From Campylorhamphus procurvoides (taxonomy: Eukaryota > Chordata > Aves > Passeriformes > Dendrocolaptidae), in NCBI GenBank assembly GCA_013396655.1, contig WBMV01007810.1, forward strand, positions 62,001 to 126,000: a stretch of 64,000 nt of DNA. The letters are read 5' to 3'. A model generated the notes under the pieces. That model was not told the DNA's origin. It searched no databases and saw only the letters and a program-made list of their open reading frames with translations. The position numbers were made by a program, and so were the translations under genes. Shown piece after piece: positions 13,301 to 25,900 of this stretch; the first letter of the stretch is position 1, and every line of letters starts with the position of its first letter.

Positions 13301-15663
13301 TATGAAAAAAATGTAGGGTTTTGTTTGTTTATAAAATTTATGTTGTCTGGTCCCAACAATAATCATGTGATCTTGTTCAAAAGCAGGAAGAATCACTGAG
13401 ACTGCCATCTCTCCATTTCAGCTTGAGTGAAGATTCACAAATCACCTAATCCTTTGTCTTTTATGGTCAAGTTACATCCTTGTCCTCCACTCACTGCAAG
13501 ATTCTACATCTGCTTTTTAGGCTTGAAGGTAGATAAGCAAAACCTTTTTTTAGTTTGTTCCATCAGCTCAGTGCAATTACTATGGAAATTAAAAAGCAGG
13601 TATCTCCTCTCTCAACTCCACTGAATTACATTCAGAAGTTGCTGATCTTTTCTTTGCAACTTAAAACTACAGTGTTCAAGTATTCCCAAAATCATGAACA
13701 TTAGAGCTTATATATCAAGTCATGCAGTAAAACTGCTAAATGCATTTATCTTCTTGTCAATAGCAGAAGTTTTCAGAAGCAGAGTAGTTTAACTCTTTTT
13801 CTCAGCCTGAAGTCAGTAAAGTGGATCATACTGTTTCAGACTAACAGCAAAGGTAATCCAGAAAAGACAGTCTGCTTTCTTTTTTTTGCTTTCCTGCTAA
13901 GGCTCCACCTGTAAGCACAACCAAGGAACTTGTATTATTAGCCACTTGTGTTAACTTCATGTTAATCCCCAAGAACAAAGAGGAGAGTAAGAATAAAACC
14001 ATTAAACTGCCCAGGAGAAAGAAAAATTTTGACTGCAAAGAGAAAAAATTCTTCCATTATGCAATTTCAGACTGGCATTATCAGGGCAGTCTTTTATTAT
14101 TGAGCTTTCTCCTGTTCTGCCAAAGTAGTCGCTTATTTCCTTCTGACACCCAGATTTCCTTTAATCACTGAAGACAGGATGCTGTGCCTTTCCTGGCCAT
14201 CCCTGGTGGGGGGAATTAAAAGCCTTGCCAATCCTTTTGAAGTGCAAATCTTCACCAAGTAGGTTTCATGACTCTTGCTGTTGTTGCCTCTCCCAAAAGA
14301 GCACAGGTTGGTTGGAACACTGAACAGTGGACTGTTTACTTATCTTCTAAAATGAATGTTGTCTTGCACTTGCTATCCCTTAATCTCTCCATTTTTACCC
14401 TCCTGTTTCTGGATCCCCAAATCTCACCTTTTTCAAGTAAAAAAAAAGCTTGTTAACTCAAGATGGCAAAAAAAGCTTGTTCCTCAAGCAGCAGAATCAC
14501 ATGCCTTCACAACCAGTATGGCTCGACAGAATTCCTCTCAAGCTCTGTGACTGACCTGCAGCGTGCTCTGGATGACAAATATCTGTATAGGAGGGACACA
14601 CTTGAGCCTCTAACCTCTACCCTGATAGCACTCTGGGAGAAAACACACCCAGCTGTATTAATCTGATCTTAAATTGAAAGTCAAAAGACACTAGCTTTTT
14701 TTCTGGCCAAGGACCAAGTACAATTATACAAAGACAGTCCAGGGGCCCAGTCAGCAGTTTAAAATACACTTCTCTAGAGCACTGTACGGGATACAAGTTA
14801 ATAAGCTCTGTCAGGGGGCCACAGCAGGTTATCAGTGCAGAATGAGGCATGCAAGGTGCTCTAAGGGCAAAGCAGTGCTGTAACTCAGCTGTGAAAGAGC
14901 AACTTGATCAGTCTGCAACATGTTTTTAGCGCAACTGAATTAAAATCACTGTAACAAAATTTTTAAGCAAAGACAGTTCTTTTGAAAAGGTAAATTAAAC
15001 ATTAAAAAAATGGACTGCATGGGAGACACATCAGATTATTGATCATTCAGAAGCAAAAGATGATTTACTATGTATCTAATATAAAACTAGATGAGAGATT
15101 CCTTTCCTCTTCTCAGTAAACTATTTCTGCTCCAGCTTATATGTACAACCTCAGCAGTTCAGAGCTGACAGCATTCTTCCTTCTGTCCTACTGTAGATAA
15201 ATTAAGCTAGACAGTAAGCAGAGAAAGATGCAGTTGGGCAGCAGGAATATCCAAAGGAAACACACTGGCAACAACAGAGAGGTGTTTTTTCTTCCAACCA
15301 AGAAGACTAAACCAAAATACAACTAAGTCAACTATACTATGCCCACAAATTGCATACAGGAGCAGAGAGACTGCAATACAAGTAATAGGATTCTCCATGA
15401 GCTCTTGATCTGACTTACAGATGTCCATACCTAAAAGGATGACACCCTTTGCAGTTGGTAATACCAAGGATACAGTTTCAAAAGAACAGCAAGCTACTAG
15501 AGATAGGAATGCTGCAGTCCAGCTTTCATCATGGTAAATGGCTCAGCAATATTCACAGACTTTAGAGATCTTCTTGCTGTTATCTATTTCAATTTGTAAA
15601 GCCAAGAGAAAAGTTAAAGTGATAACCTTTACTTGAAGGGCAATTACTTCTTGCACTTCTAAT

Positions 15664-15704
15664 AATAAAATGCCCTTTGCAGACAAAAAAAAAAAAAAAA
15701 AAAA
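15664..15704 (+). other. Poly-A tract of 20 preceded by AATAAA
   Basis: AATAAA at 15664-15669 lies 15 bases before an uninterrupted run of A at 15685-15704. That spacing is the one found at the 3' end of a reverse-transcribed mRNA. Upstream sequence shows no recognisable coding region and I saw no clear target-site duplication, so this may equally be a chance A-run. Confidence 0.3.
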
Positions 15705-17477
15705 GGCATCAATACTGTAAGTCAGGGCATGCATTTATCAGAGAACTTTTTTCTAATCTAAGAGAGACAGCACAGCAGTCAGAGGTCAGTGCGGAATACA
15801 GGGAAGTGACCAGCCAGCAATCTACAGGCAGTAGCTTATCTCTGGCCTGATGTTCTGCACAGCTCAGGCTCTGTGCACTGTCTTCACGGATTTCTCCACC
15901 AGGTCAAGAGACCCATGCTTAGAGCAGCTGGTTATCCTTCAGACAGGGTGCTCAACCCGCAGGAAATGAGTTCCAGTTACAAATGTAAGTACACAGCCCT
16001 TCAAGTCATTCTTCAGACTCTCCTTACTTTTAGGAAAATATGCGTTAATTCTGATATGTTTTTCTCAGCTTTCCTTTCCCTACAGCTCCAAGCCTTATCA
16101 AAGCTGAAGCAGAGAGTAAAGCTGACAGCTTTTGCCAGGAATTTGAATAGAAACAGAAAAACTAAGCGGAGCATGGACAGTTTCCTTCTGTTGGTGTTTG
16201 CCAGAAGCTCTCAGTGGCAGCACAGACAAACAAAATGTGCCTGTAGAGTCAAGGAAAATCACACTGATGGGCTTTCATACACTTGGAAAGCTAACAATGA
16301 TAACAAAAACACACAACTTCACAGAACATGAAGTTGTCAAAAACAGAACTGTTCTGAATCCTTTCTTTTTCAAGGAAAGTTCTGGTATGCCAAATTACAT
16401 AAAGATTTCCTAAGTCCTCATTTTGGCTGGTTAAAAGCTGTAAATTGTTGCAGTAGTAGTAGTATCATAAAGCACATGCATGGCAGTATATGGCAGACAA
16501 AGATATCCAGAATGTCTGTTCTGAAAGTTGCTGAACTTGAAGGACAAGAATCAATGGCATAACGATCAAATAGGATTGACCACATAGTGTGAATATATAG
16601 AATAAACAGTTTCAAGTGATTTGTTTTTTTCTAATGGCTGGAAGGGGCAGAACACAAAAAGAGATGTACTAGAAATGGACATGAGCTCCCCAAGAAAGGT
16701 CAAGGCAAAAAGCAGGGAGAAGGGGAAGCGTAAGAAAAAAATTACAAAACAGATAGGATAGGTTCAAAAGTAATTTGAATCAGATGAGGAAGTTTTGAAG
16801 CTCATATGGAACTTGCCTGAGGAAGCGGAAATTTAAAACAAGATGAGAAGACAGGTGTGTTTTGAACAACTCACTGGGGATGAAGTGAGAAGCTGAGCAC
16901 TCAGAAGAAAAGGCAGTAGCTCTAGAAGTCAAAACATAAGACCAAAGGAAAAAAATCAAAGACTAGTAAAATTTCTAATCTCAGTAACAGGGCCCAAGCC
17001 ATACAAATGCTCAGCTGCATACAGGCTGCCTGATTGTGATATAGTGTGCCTTGTGACAGGGACAGAAAGCCAGTCTCTGAACACATTATGTGCAATTTTG
17101 CTATGAAATGCATAAATGGCACATGAGAGGCTGACAGTAAAACAAATGGGGTTAAAATGATACTCAAGGTGTTGTCTTTTTTTCTATAAAACTGATATTG
17201 CAATCTTCAATTTGTTCTTCCCAAATTAAATTTCATATCAGCATACAGAATAAGAAAGGCACCCAGATACACAGTATGTTGTCATTACAGTGTGTCTTCA
17301 GGAACAGTAAGACAGCTATACCCAAAATTGTTCACCAAACCAAGAACAAACTATGGGAGGATGAAGAGTAGACAAGGAATTAACTGCTATAGCTTCCAAT
17401 AGCAACAAAAGACTCCAGTGATTACAACTGCAATTAAGAACATCCCAACAAACATCATCTTACCAATTCACATTATT

Positions 17478-17557
17478 CATTTGTCTTCCATCCTTTTCTT
17501 TCCACTATTATTCACATCATTTGTCTTCCATCCTTTTCTTTCCACTATTATTCACAT
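17478..17557. repeat. 40-base unit, two tandem copies
   Basis: The unit starting CATTTGTCTTCCATCC and ending TATTATTCACAT occurs at 17478-17517 and again at 17518-17557 with no mismatch. The perfect identity points to a recent tandem duplication, or to an assembly duplication, inside the GTF2E1 intron. Confidence 0.95.
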
Positions 17558-18410
17558 CTTATCTAACTGAATGTTATGGTGAGGACACAATAAATAGATG
17601 CACATAAGAAAGATCAACTATAATTACAATTTACTGTTAACATCAATATTTTTCTTCACAGTAACAGAAGTGAAAGAAACACAAGACTGGATAGAAATTA
17701 TACTGCAAAGGTAGAAGAGAACAGAGGAAAAACTACTTCATCTAGCCTTGTATTTTCTTTCTAACATCAAATTCACTTGCTACACTGGTGAGTATCCTGA
17801 CAGTTTGGAATTTAGAGTACCTAAGGAAATCCAGGGCTGAGTAACTGTGATGCACTGTGGGATCTCATTTCTGCCACTCTTTACTTCAACCCCACTCTCC
17901 CGTTTGCAGTTTCTAGTCACATACTTTATTACAAATTGACCTTGGATTTGACAGTTAACTCCAACACTACACTAGATTTACAAATATGATTAGGGTATGA
18001 GAACAGGATACATCAGAGACCTTCTTCAGCCAGATCCAATTAATCACACTACAGAACACACATCCATGAACATAATTTCCCATTTTGTGACATTCAACAG
18101 ATTAATCAAGCCAAGCCTATCGGTAGAGAGAAAAGATAGCACCCTCTGCTGGGTGAGAAATGCAGCTCCTCCCATCCTCCCCCTGCACTCCAGAACATGC
18201 TTGAGGGTATTTCATTCTCAAAAAATCCAATCCACAAGATGGTATCAAATTGTTTAGACTGTTCTGTGATTCAACCAAATTTCTGCAGTTTCTACATTTA
18301 AAAGCACAGAGAAGAAAATTCTTCCCATAGGTCTGTGTAAGAGACCGATGAAGCAACATTCTATTTCTAGGTGGTTTCACAGCAGTAAGAACTGTTTCTG
18401 ATTTCACGAA

Positions 18411-18544
18411 GTATTATGAGTTGGAAGAGGCACACAAGGGTCATCAAAATCCCAGTGTCCCTTATGTCAGTGTCCACTGTCAGCCCAGGAGTGGCAGTAG
18501 ACTGAGTTCAGCAGTGTTATTCACATCACGCATCTGACATCTGG
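18411..18544 (-). mobile_element. Degraded second SINE/CR1-tail copy (TguSINE1-like)
   Basis: Bases 18411-18460 read 'tattatgagttggaagagg...acaagggtcatc', matching the reversed CR1-type tail seen in the SINE at 471-600. Further right, 'tgttattcacatcacgcatctgac' aligns with the reversed tRNA-Ile anticodon-to-D-arm segment (cgttattagcaccatgctctaac). The part in between is too mutated to align by eye. It is probably an older TguSINE1 or CR1-X-like fragment. Confidence 0.5.
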
Positions 18545-21500
18545 TTTTTCTTACTGCTCCTCAATTAAACTCTTTTTTGTACCCCCCTGCTTCAAGAGAC
18601 AGCCCTTATCCTGTTTAAGGCCATCGCTGCAGTTTTCCACCTGCATGAGACTTCATCACAACAGCAGCTGCAAGCTATTGCTCACATGCAAAACCAAGAG
18701 TGATGAAATTCCAGAGTATGGGCAGACAAGCAGACAATGGCACAAGTGAAAGGCAATGATCTGTATTTCAAGTGCTTATATTTTCCAGGAAAACTACAAT
18801 ATTTTGCCATCCTCAGTCACCCCATTTGAAACACAAAACTGGAAGTAACACTTTCCGTTCACACAGCAGTAGCGTTTTTCCTCCTCTAGATTACAAAACA
18901 CCCACAAAAGTGGGCAAGGACTCAGCACGTAACAACCCAGTCTGCACCAATCCAAAGGCACTGTCAGGTCAATAGGCAAACTGCAAATCTGCAAACTTTC
19001 AACCAGAAAGTTCCTCACAGCTTTGTTACAAGTTTCCATTGCAAACTTTTGCAAAAATAAAGCAGGGTGTATCCAAGCTTTTTGCCTCTAAAACCAGAGG
19101 TTACTGATGTAGCTTCTTTGGAGGCAACAGTAAAAACAACACTGAGGAGAAAGTGTGACAGCTGGAGATCTGTTCTAGCTCCTTATTTAGAGCAGATGGG
19201 GCTACAACTCATGAACTGGGCATGCCATGCTTACAGCCAGCAGGCACTCACTACTTATACAACCAAGCAACATCTCCAGCACAACATGGGTTTCTTTTCA
19301 CGTTTCGAAACATCCCTTCGTTGGCTGAAGCAGCAGCAAAACTCCAGTTTTCACATCAGCTTGACTTCTACCATCTCACAGTTTTTTATCATTACACAAT
19401 TCCTGTCCTTGAACTTCCTACCAGACAAGAGTTGTCCAACTTTTGACAGCATAGTAAGTTTTTGGAGCTTTTTAGGGCTGAGATATTTAATGGCAGAAAA
19501 AAGGATGGAGAAAAATCTTTAAAAAATCTTAGAATATTTTTAAAAACAGAGAGCTCACACTCTCAAAGTAACTTTTATACTATTTAAAATCTACATTTAA
19601 ACTTACCTTAACGGCAAACATGCTACTCTGTTAAAAATATTTTTTCCCAGTTAATTGGATGAGCAGCAACCAAAGCACATCTGCACCTGCATACCCTGAA
19701 AATATACCCTTTTACTATCAATTCTTTTCCCTCAGCAGGCACATTTCTATTTTCCAAAACCATTAATAATCCCATTTTCTGATGAACACTTGACAGGAGG
19801 TAACCTGCAAGAAACAAAAGCTCTGCTAAATCTGAGACAGATGCAGATGCCACAGTAAAAATTAAAGAGTTCTACATGGCCAGCTTACAGACAGGCTCTT
19901 CATAAGCACTCTTTATTCACAAATTCCAATAAAACTACTATAGTCATGGAATGCTTCTGGAAATCTCCTCACCATCGCTAATAAGGAAGGGTAAGAGCAA
20001 TAAGCACATCTTCTAACTCTTCCAGTCTGCAACAATTGCTCAGAGTTTGCATTTGAGTTGAAGCTAAGGAAGAGGAAAGCAAAGCAGAAGAAAACACAGG
20101 ACATGGAAATTGCACCCATTTCTAAATGACAAGGACAAAAAGCAGACAGTGAAACAGGATTTTCAAAAAACTTAACAGGATTTTAAAACCTTTTAACAAC
20201 AGAACCTCAGTTTAAGTGCAGCCTCGTCTAGAATGATCTAGAGGATGCCTTCCATGCCCTACCTGTAACATGGACTAACAGACTTTGGCCCTGCAGGCCT
20301 TTTAAATCATAAAATTTTATCAACATAGCTCCAGTTTAAGAGCAGCTCAGGTCAACTGTGACTGAAGTTATGTGGCTTTCAGCTATGCCTTCAGCAGTTG
20401 TACTGCCACGCGTTTCAATGAGCGGGAATGGTTTATGTATAAGACTGATAGGAGCTAAAGACAACCTTGGAAAAGGATGGCTATTCACTGTCCTCACTAA
20501 AATAACCCAAAAAAAACTCCCATGTATTTACCCAGAATGAAAACAAGCAGCTGTCTCATGGTTTGGAGACGGTTTGACACCTTAAACAGTAACTGGAGAG
20601 CTCAATCCAAACTGGTATTCCATTAAAAGCTCTCAGGAAACAACAGTACCACCATGCTCTATCTAGATCAAGCTATCATTGACTTAAAAGTAAGATAAAT
20701 AAAATATACATAAATTCTAGACAGGTATGTTCTTATTAAATGTAAGTGATGCCTTGTTATTTGCACGGATACTGACAGAACCCAACTGCTGGGAATTGCT
20801 GAGAAAACAGCACTCAATCTTTCCTGCCATCAGCAAAACTGTAAGACATCCCATGGCCCAGTGAATGATTTCACACTGTGGACAGAGCCAGTGCCTGTAC
20901 TGCAGACAAACCCTTGGCTGACCCCACCAGTTCCTGGAGCATGGGCCTTGTTATAAAAGCCAAATCCTAGCATTAATGTCTTCAGCATCTCCTTGATAGC
21001 CAGTTCTTTGCTCTTGGAACTCGCTGCCCACCGTGGCTGGGAGGCAAAGGCCACAGGCCTTTGCAAAGTGTTACAGGTCCCCCTGGGATCAGTGTCTCAC
21101 ACTCCCCACTGTGTATGTTCTCTGCACAGGTTCTCTACTCTCTGCCTGCTGACACAAGCAGCAGAAGCACTGTTCCCCATCAGCCCAACACACATAACTG
21201 TAGCCACCACAGATGAACATTAATTGCAGAGAGAATGTGGAGCCTCTGTACTCAGTGATGAGTACAGCAACTCTGTGTTGGCACTGCTGGTTTTGGTGCT
21301 CCCCAAGGAAGCAATTTCTACTCACAGAGCTGTGCTGGATTTCATCAACAACTGTTACTTGACCTTGTGGATTCTGCTTCTCTAGTACGAAATATCATTT
21401 TCATGGTTGTTCAGGTTAAAGGAGTTTCACAGCTTTTGAACTTCAGAGGCAGAGAAGAGGGAAAGTGATAAGGTGAACATTTGTTGGGTATTTGCCCTTC

Positions 21501-22421
21501 ACCAAAACAGATTAGCCATCAGTAATTCTAATTAAAAGCTGATATGCTCCTAACCAGGCAATTTTTACAGTTTCTTATTATGCTAACTGACATAAAGCAC
21601 CACAATCCAAAGTTTCTGAGAGCTCTCCTGACTTTTGTCCTTTTATTTTTGTGGAAAAGTAAGATCAGGACATAAAATTCAAAAGGTAAAAAATAAAAAG
21701 AAAATTATTCAGAAGGTGGAAGACTAACACCCAACCTCCCTGGCCTTGTCCCCAAAACAATCCCAGATTAGACTAGCAAGACAGAATCTCATCAGGCACA
21801 GGTGTTCTTCTTTTTCTTCCCTGACACAGAAGCACAAAATATTTGGACTGTCCCTGTAGAAAATGACACCCAGAAAAGACTCTTATTTCGTATGCATGAG
21901 ACAGATATGCACTTCCACTGAGACTCACACTTGAAAAAGGGTCTTGTTTACTCCCAACCACAGACAAGTCTATAATTAATTTCTTTTAACTTTAGTGAGA
22001 CTGCCTTACACTGGGAAACTGGGCTGTGTAGTATAATGCACTAGGCTAGGAGAATATTAAGCAGTAACAATTCACTCCTTGCATGACTACCTCAAAATTA
22101 AAAATTTTTTGCATACTGAAGTCAACTGTACAAATGCCTTCTCTGGAAACTACCCGTAAGTCTCAGAGTTGACAGGCAAGACCAAGTCAGAGTGAAAAGC
22201 CATCAGCTTGTAACAAGAACAGACTGCCTTATTCACCCTTGAGTTTGACTGTGATTAGAGCTCCACTCTACTGCTTGTCACTCAAAAGCATTTTACCCAG
22301 ATTGCTATCTGTCTGTGTAAGTCTGTATACTTACTTTTGTGTTTTGCTCCACCTGGAGAAACAGAGTGCCCTCTAGCTCCGGTTGAACTCAAGAGACTTT
22401 TCCTAAGGCTCTGTCTCCTCA

Positions 22422-22958
<537 letters not shown>

Positions 22959-25900
22959 CTGCAATGAAAAATAGGCAGATGGATTCTTAGCCAGTCTTCT
23001 AACTTCCGAAGTTTTTATCTATCTTACTTAGAGCTAAGAAAAGGATGGGGTGCTTTTCATTTCTCTTTCCCAAGCCCTGTACTGTCTCATATTGCCAATG
23101 CTACAGATACAGAATTATGTACCTCTCATTCAAAACAAAATGATAGAAAACTTCTTTAAAAGTACACAAGAAATTGGTACCAAAACATACTGCACATTTT
23201 GTTTCTACTCAGTCATTGCCAACACAGCTGAAATAGGAAAGCTGTGTTGAAGCTGAGCTCCAGGAGGCAGCTTCATAATCAGCTGAGACTTGTAGCCTGG
23301 GAGAAGCAGAAAAAGGCTACAGTAAGGAAGGTCTTAAGACAGCCCCAGAGTGGAGTATTCTTATGGCCTCAGCTGATGTCACTTGTCACACTGTAAGTAG
23401 CCCTGTCTGCTTTTGCTCCTCGGACACCACTGGGCAGAGATGTTGTATGATTCAGCCTTGATCTTAGATGAGCAAATAGGTCCTTACAAAGGGCTGATGC
23501 TTCATTTGAAGTGTCTCACATTCAGGCCTTAAAAGTCCATGAATGATATAGCACAGTAAGTGAAACAAAAATCAAGACACAGTGAATGTGAAGAGATGAT
23601 GTGTTTAAAAAAGAGAAAAGTATTTCATAAAGTACCTTTTGAGTCACTTATCAAAACTTACCAGGCTGTCTGTGACAAGACAATCATTTTCAAGTACTGA
23701 ATTTCACTTCACTTTTCTTCCCCTTAACATCAAACAGCATAAACAGCCACGACTATTACATGCTTTTGTGACATACATGAGAACATATACAGAATCATAT
23801 GCAAGGAATTCCTCATACTGTCACCCCTGCCAGATTTAGCCAGCAGACATCTAACAGCAATGTCTCTTCTAAAGCTGAAAGCTTTGTCCAGTGAAGAGAA
23901 AAAGAGAAGGAACTCCATAAGGTGCAAAGGCTCACTGCCATTCCACAGGGTGGTTTTCCCCATTTTCTCTCCACTTTTTCAAGTATCTACATCTGTTGGC
24001 AAGAACAAAATTCCTCTTCACTCATAAAGCACTTGGATTTTCACATATGAAAGATTCAAGACAAGAACAAATTCACTTCCATTAGATGTTTCACACACTA
24101 TATACTGACCTCCCCAGTACTCAAGTCTATCAAATAAATGAAAGCAGAGAGTGACAACAGAGGAAAGGATCTGGATAAGTATCCTATTTTCTTCATCACT
24201 GTCATAAAACCTGTGACAGGATTTTTGACAAACACTGTTACAGAACTTTTCTACACTCCCCACACTAAGACATCCCCCATGAAGTCACCAACTCTGCATG
24301 TAACCAAGAGCTGCTGACTCACTTCCATCAACTAAGACTTCTCAAAAATCTGTGATCATTTATCACAGTAGCCTCCTTGGATATTTTTTTTCTTATGAGA
24401 AACAGTGTCCTCTCAAAAATTTTTAAGTAAAATTAGCCACTGAAGCTCTACTTCTGTCCCACCCCTTCCCTCTTCTGCCATTGGAGGTATGTTCCTCTCA
24501 AGGGTTACAGCCAGTGCAACTGCAAAGCAATTACCCTGTGGAATGTGAAGCTTAACAGCAAATAAATAAGGATCATCCTGTCTCTTTTGCCTTTTGGGTA
24601 ATGAAAACACCTTTGTTCTTTTCTTTCAAAATGGTTCCCTGCTTTAGCATTTCTTTTCCTCTAACTTAGGGACAAACAGTATTCACGGTGCTCAAACTGA
24701 AATTAACTGAACAACATTTGTTGACTGCTGGTGTGCAGGCTAAGAATAGCTTACAGCAAACAATGCTTGTATGTCCAGCTCCAGCTTCCCTCCAAGGAAA
24801 TTAAATTAAAATACATCTATCACACCACAGATTAACCATGAAACAAGTTCTTCTAGAGTCAGTCAACTTTCTTGTCCATGCCAGAAATACAGTGATTTAT
24901 CTCACACAAAAGGACTGCTTGATAGAGCTTTGCATTAGAGGTAAAAGCGTTAGCAATAAAGGATGCCCCATCAAGATTTAGCCATGCAGCATCTTTGAAT
25001 CTCTAAGTCAGATCCAATCTAAATACTGTCACAGGACATTGTCCTTGAAGATCAATTCCATTCTGTTGGTATTTTTTCAGTATTTCAGTCACTTAAAGCT
25101 AAATCTTGGGTTTGACTGTATCTGTCAGCAACTTACTGATACTATAAAATAATGCCAATGCAGAAGGTGGAGAGAAGCCTTTACTTATTCAAATTGATTA
25201 AATCGTATTCAGGATTTAAGCACAGTAAAGAATGAATGTAAGGATCAATTTTAAATAAAACCTGTCACCCAAGATTTAAAAAGTCAAAATTTTGAAAGTG
25301 AAAAGGTTTTTAAGTGTTGATCTGAAGAACAGACAAAAACCCCTTCTTTCCTCACCAGTTCACCGCTCCTACAAGCTTCCTTGAAAACAAACTCTGCAAT
25401 GCAATTTGAAGGGGCACAGTGACCTTCAAAACACCAGCTGCAACAAGAAAAGGGAGAAAAGTATTTTTAAGTAAGCACATCTCATGCTGCATACCTCATC
25501 TGAGAGCTGATGGAAAGTACTTTCTCTGCATTGGTAAGACAACTGCAGATTTCCACAGATACTTTCAAAACAGATTTAGGGTATAATTTCCTGAATAATG
25601 CACTCAGGTTAAGCTGAGACCTACAAGGCACCAATAAATAAAACCAGCTCTAGGAGTATGCACCTTTTCCCTCACTTTTCAGCAATAGCTAGAGATTCAA
25701 TAATCTTTTTTAGTGTCAATCACTAGAAAATATTCTTTTTCATCTAGTGGGTCGAGGAGATTTAACACAATTATTTCTTCTCCCCTACTGGAGATTTTGA
25801 GTGATGTCCAAATCTTCTGTGTCATCAGGTAACAATGAGCATCTTAACTGCAACCCTGGTTTTCTTCCAGGTGGGGATATATGGGAAAACAAGCATTTTG

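Noticed and set aside
15873..16331. 152-codon plus-strand open frame, the longest outside known exons and the gap region
   Set aside because: It has no recognisable domain, no nearby promoter or homologous family, and a composition like the surrounding intron. A frame of this length is expected by chance in 64 kb.
19067..19522. 151-codon plus-strand open frame
   Set aside because: I considered a transposase remnant, but no motif or repeat ends are visible.
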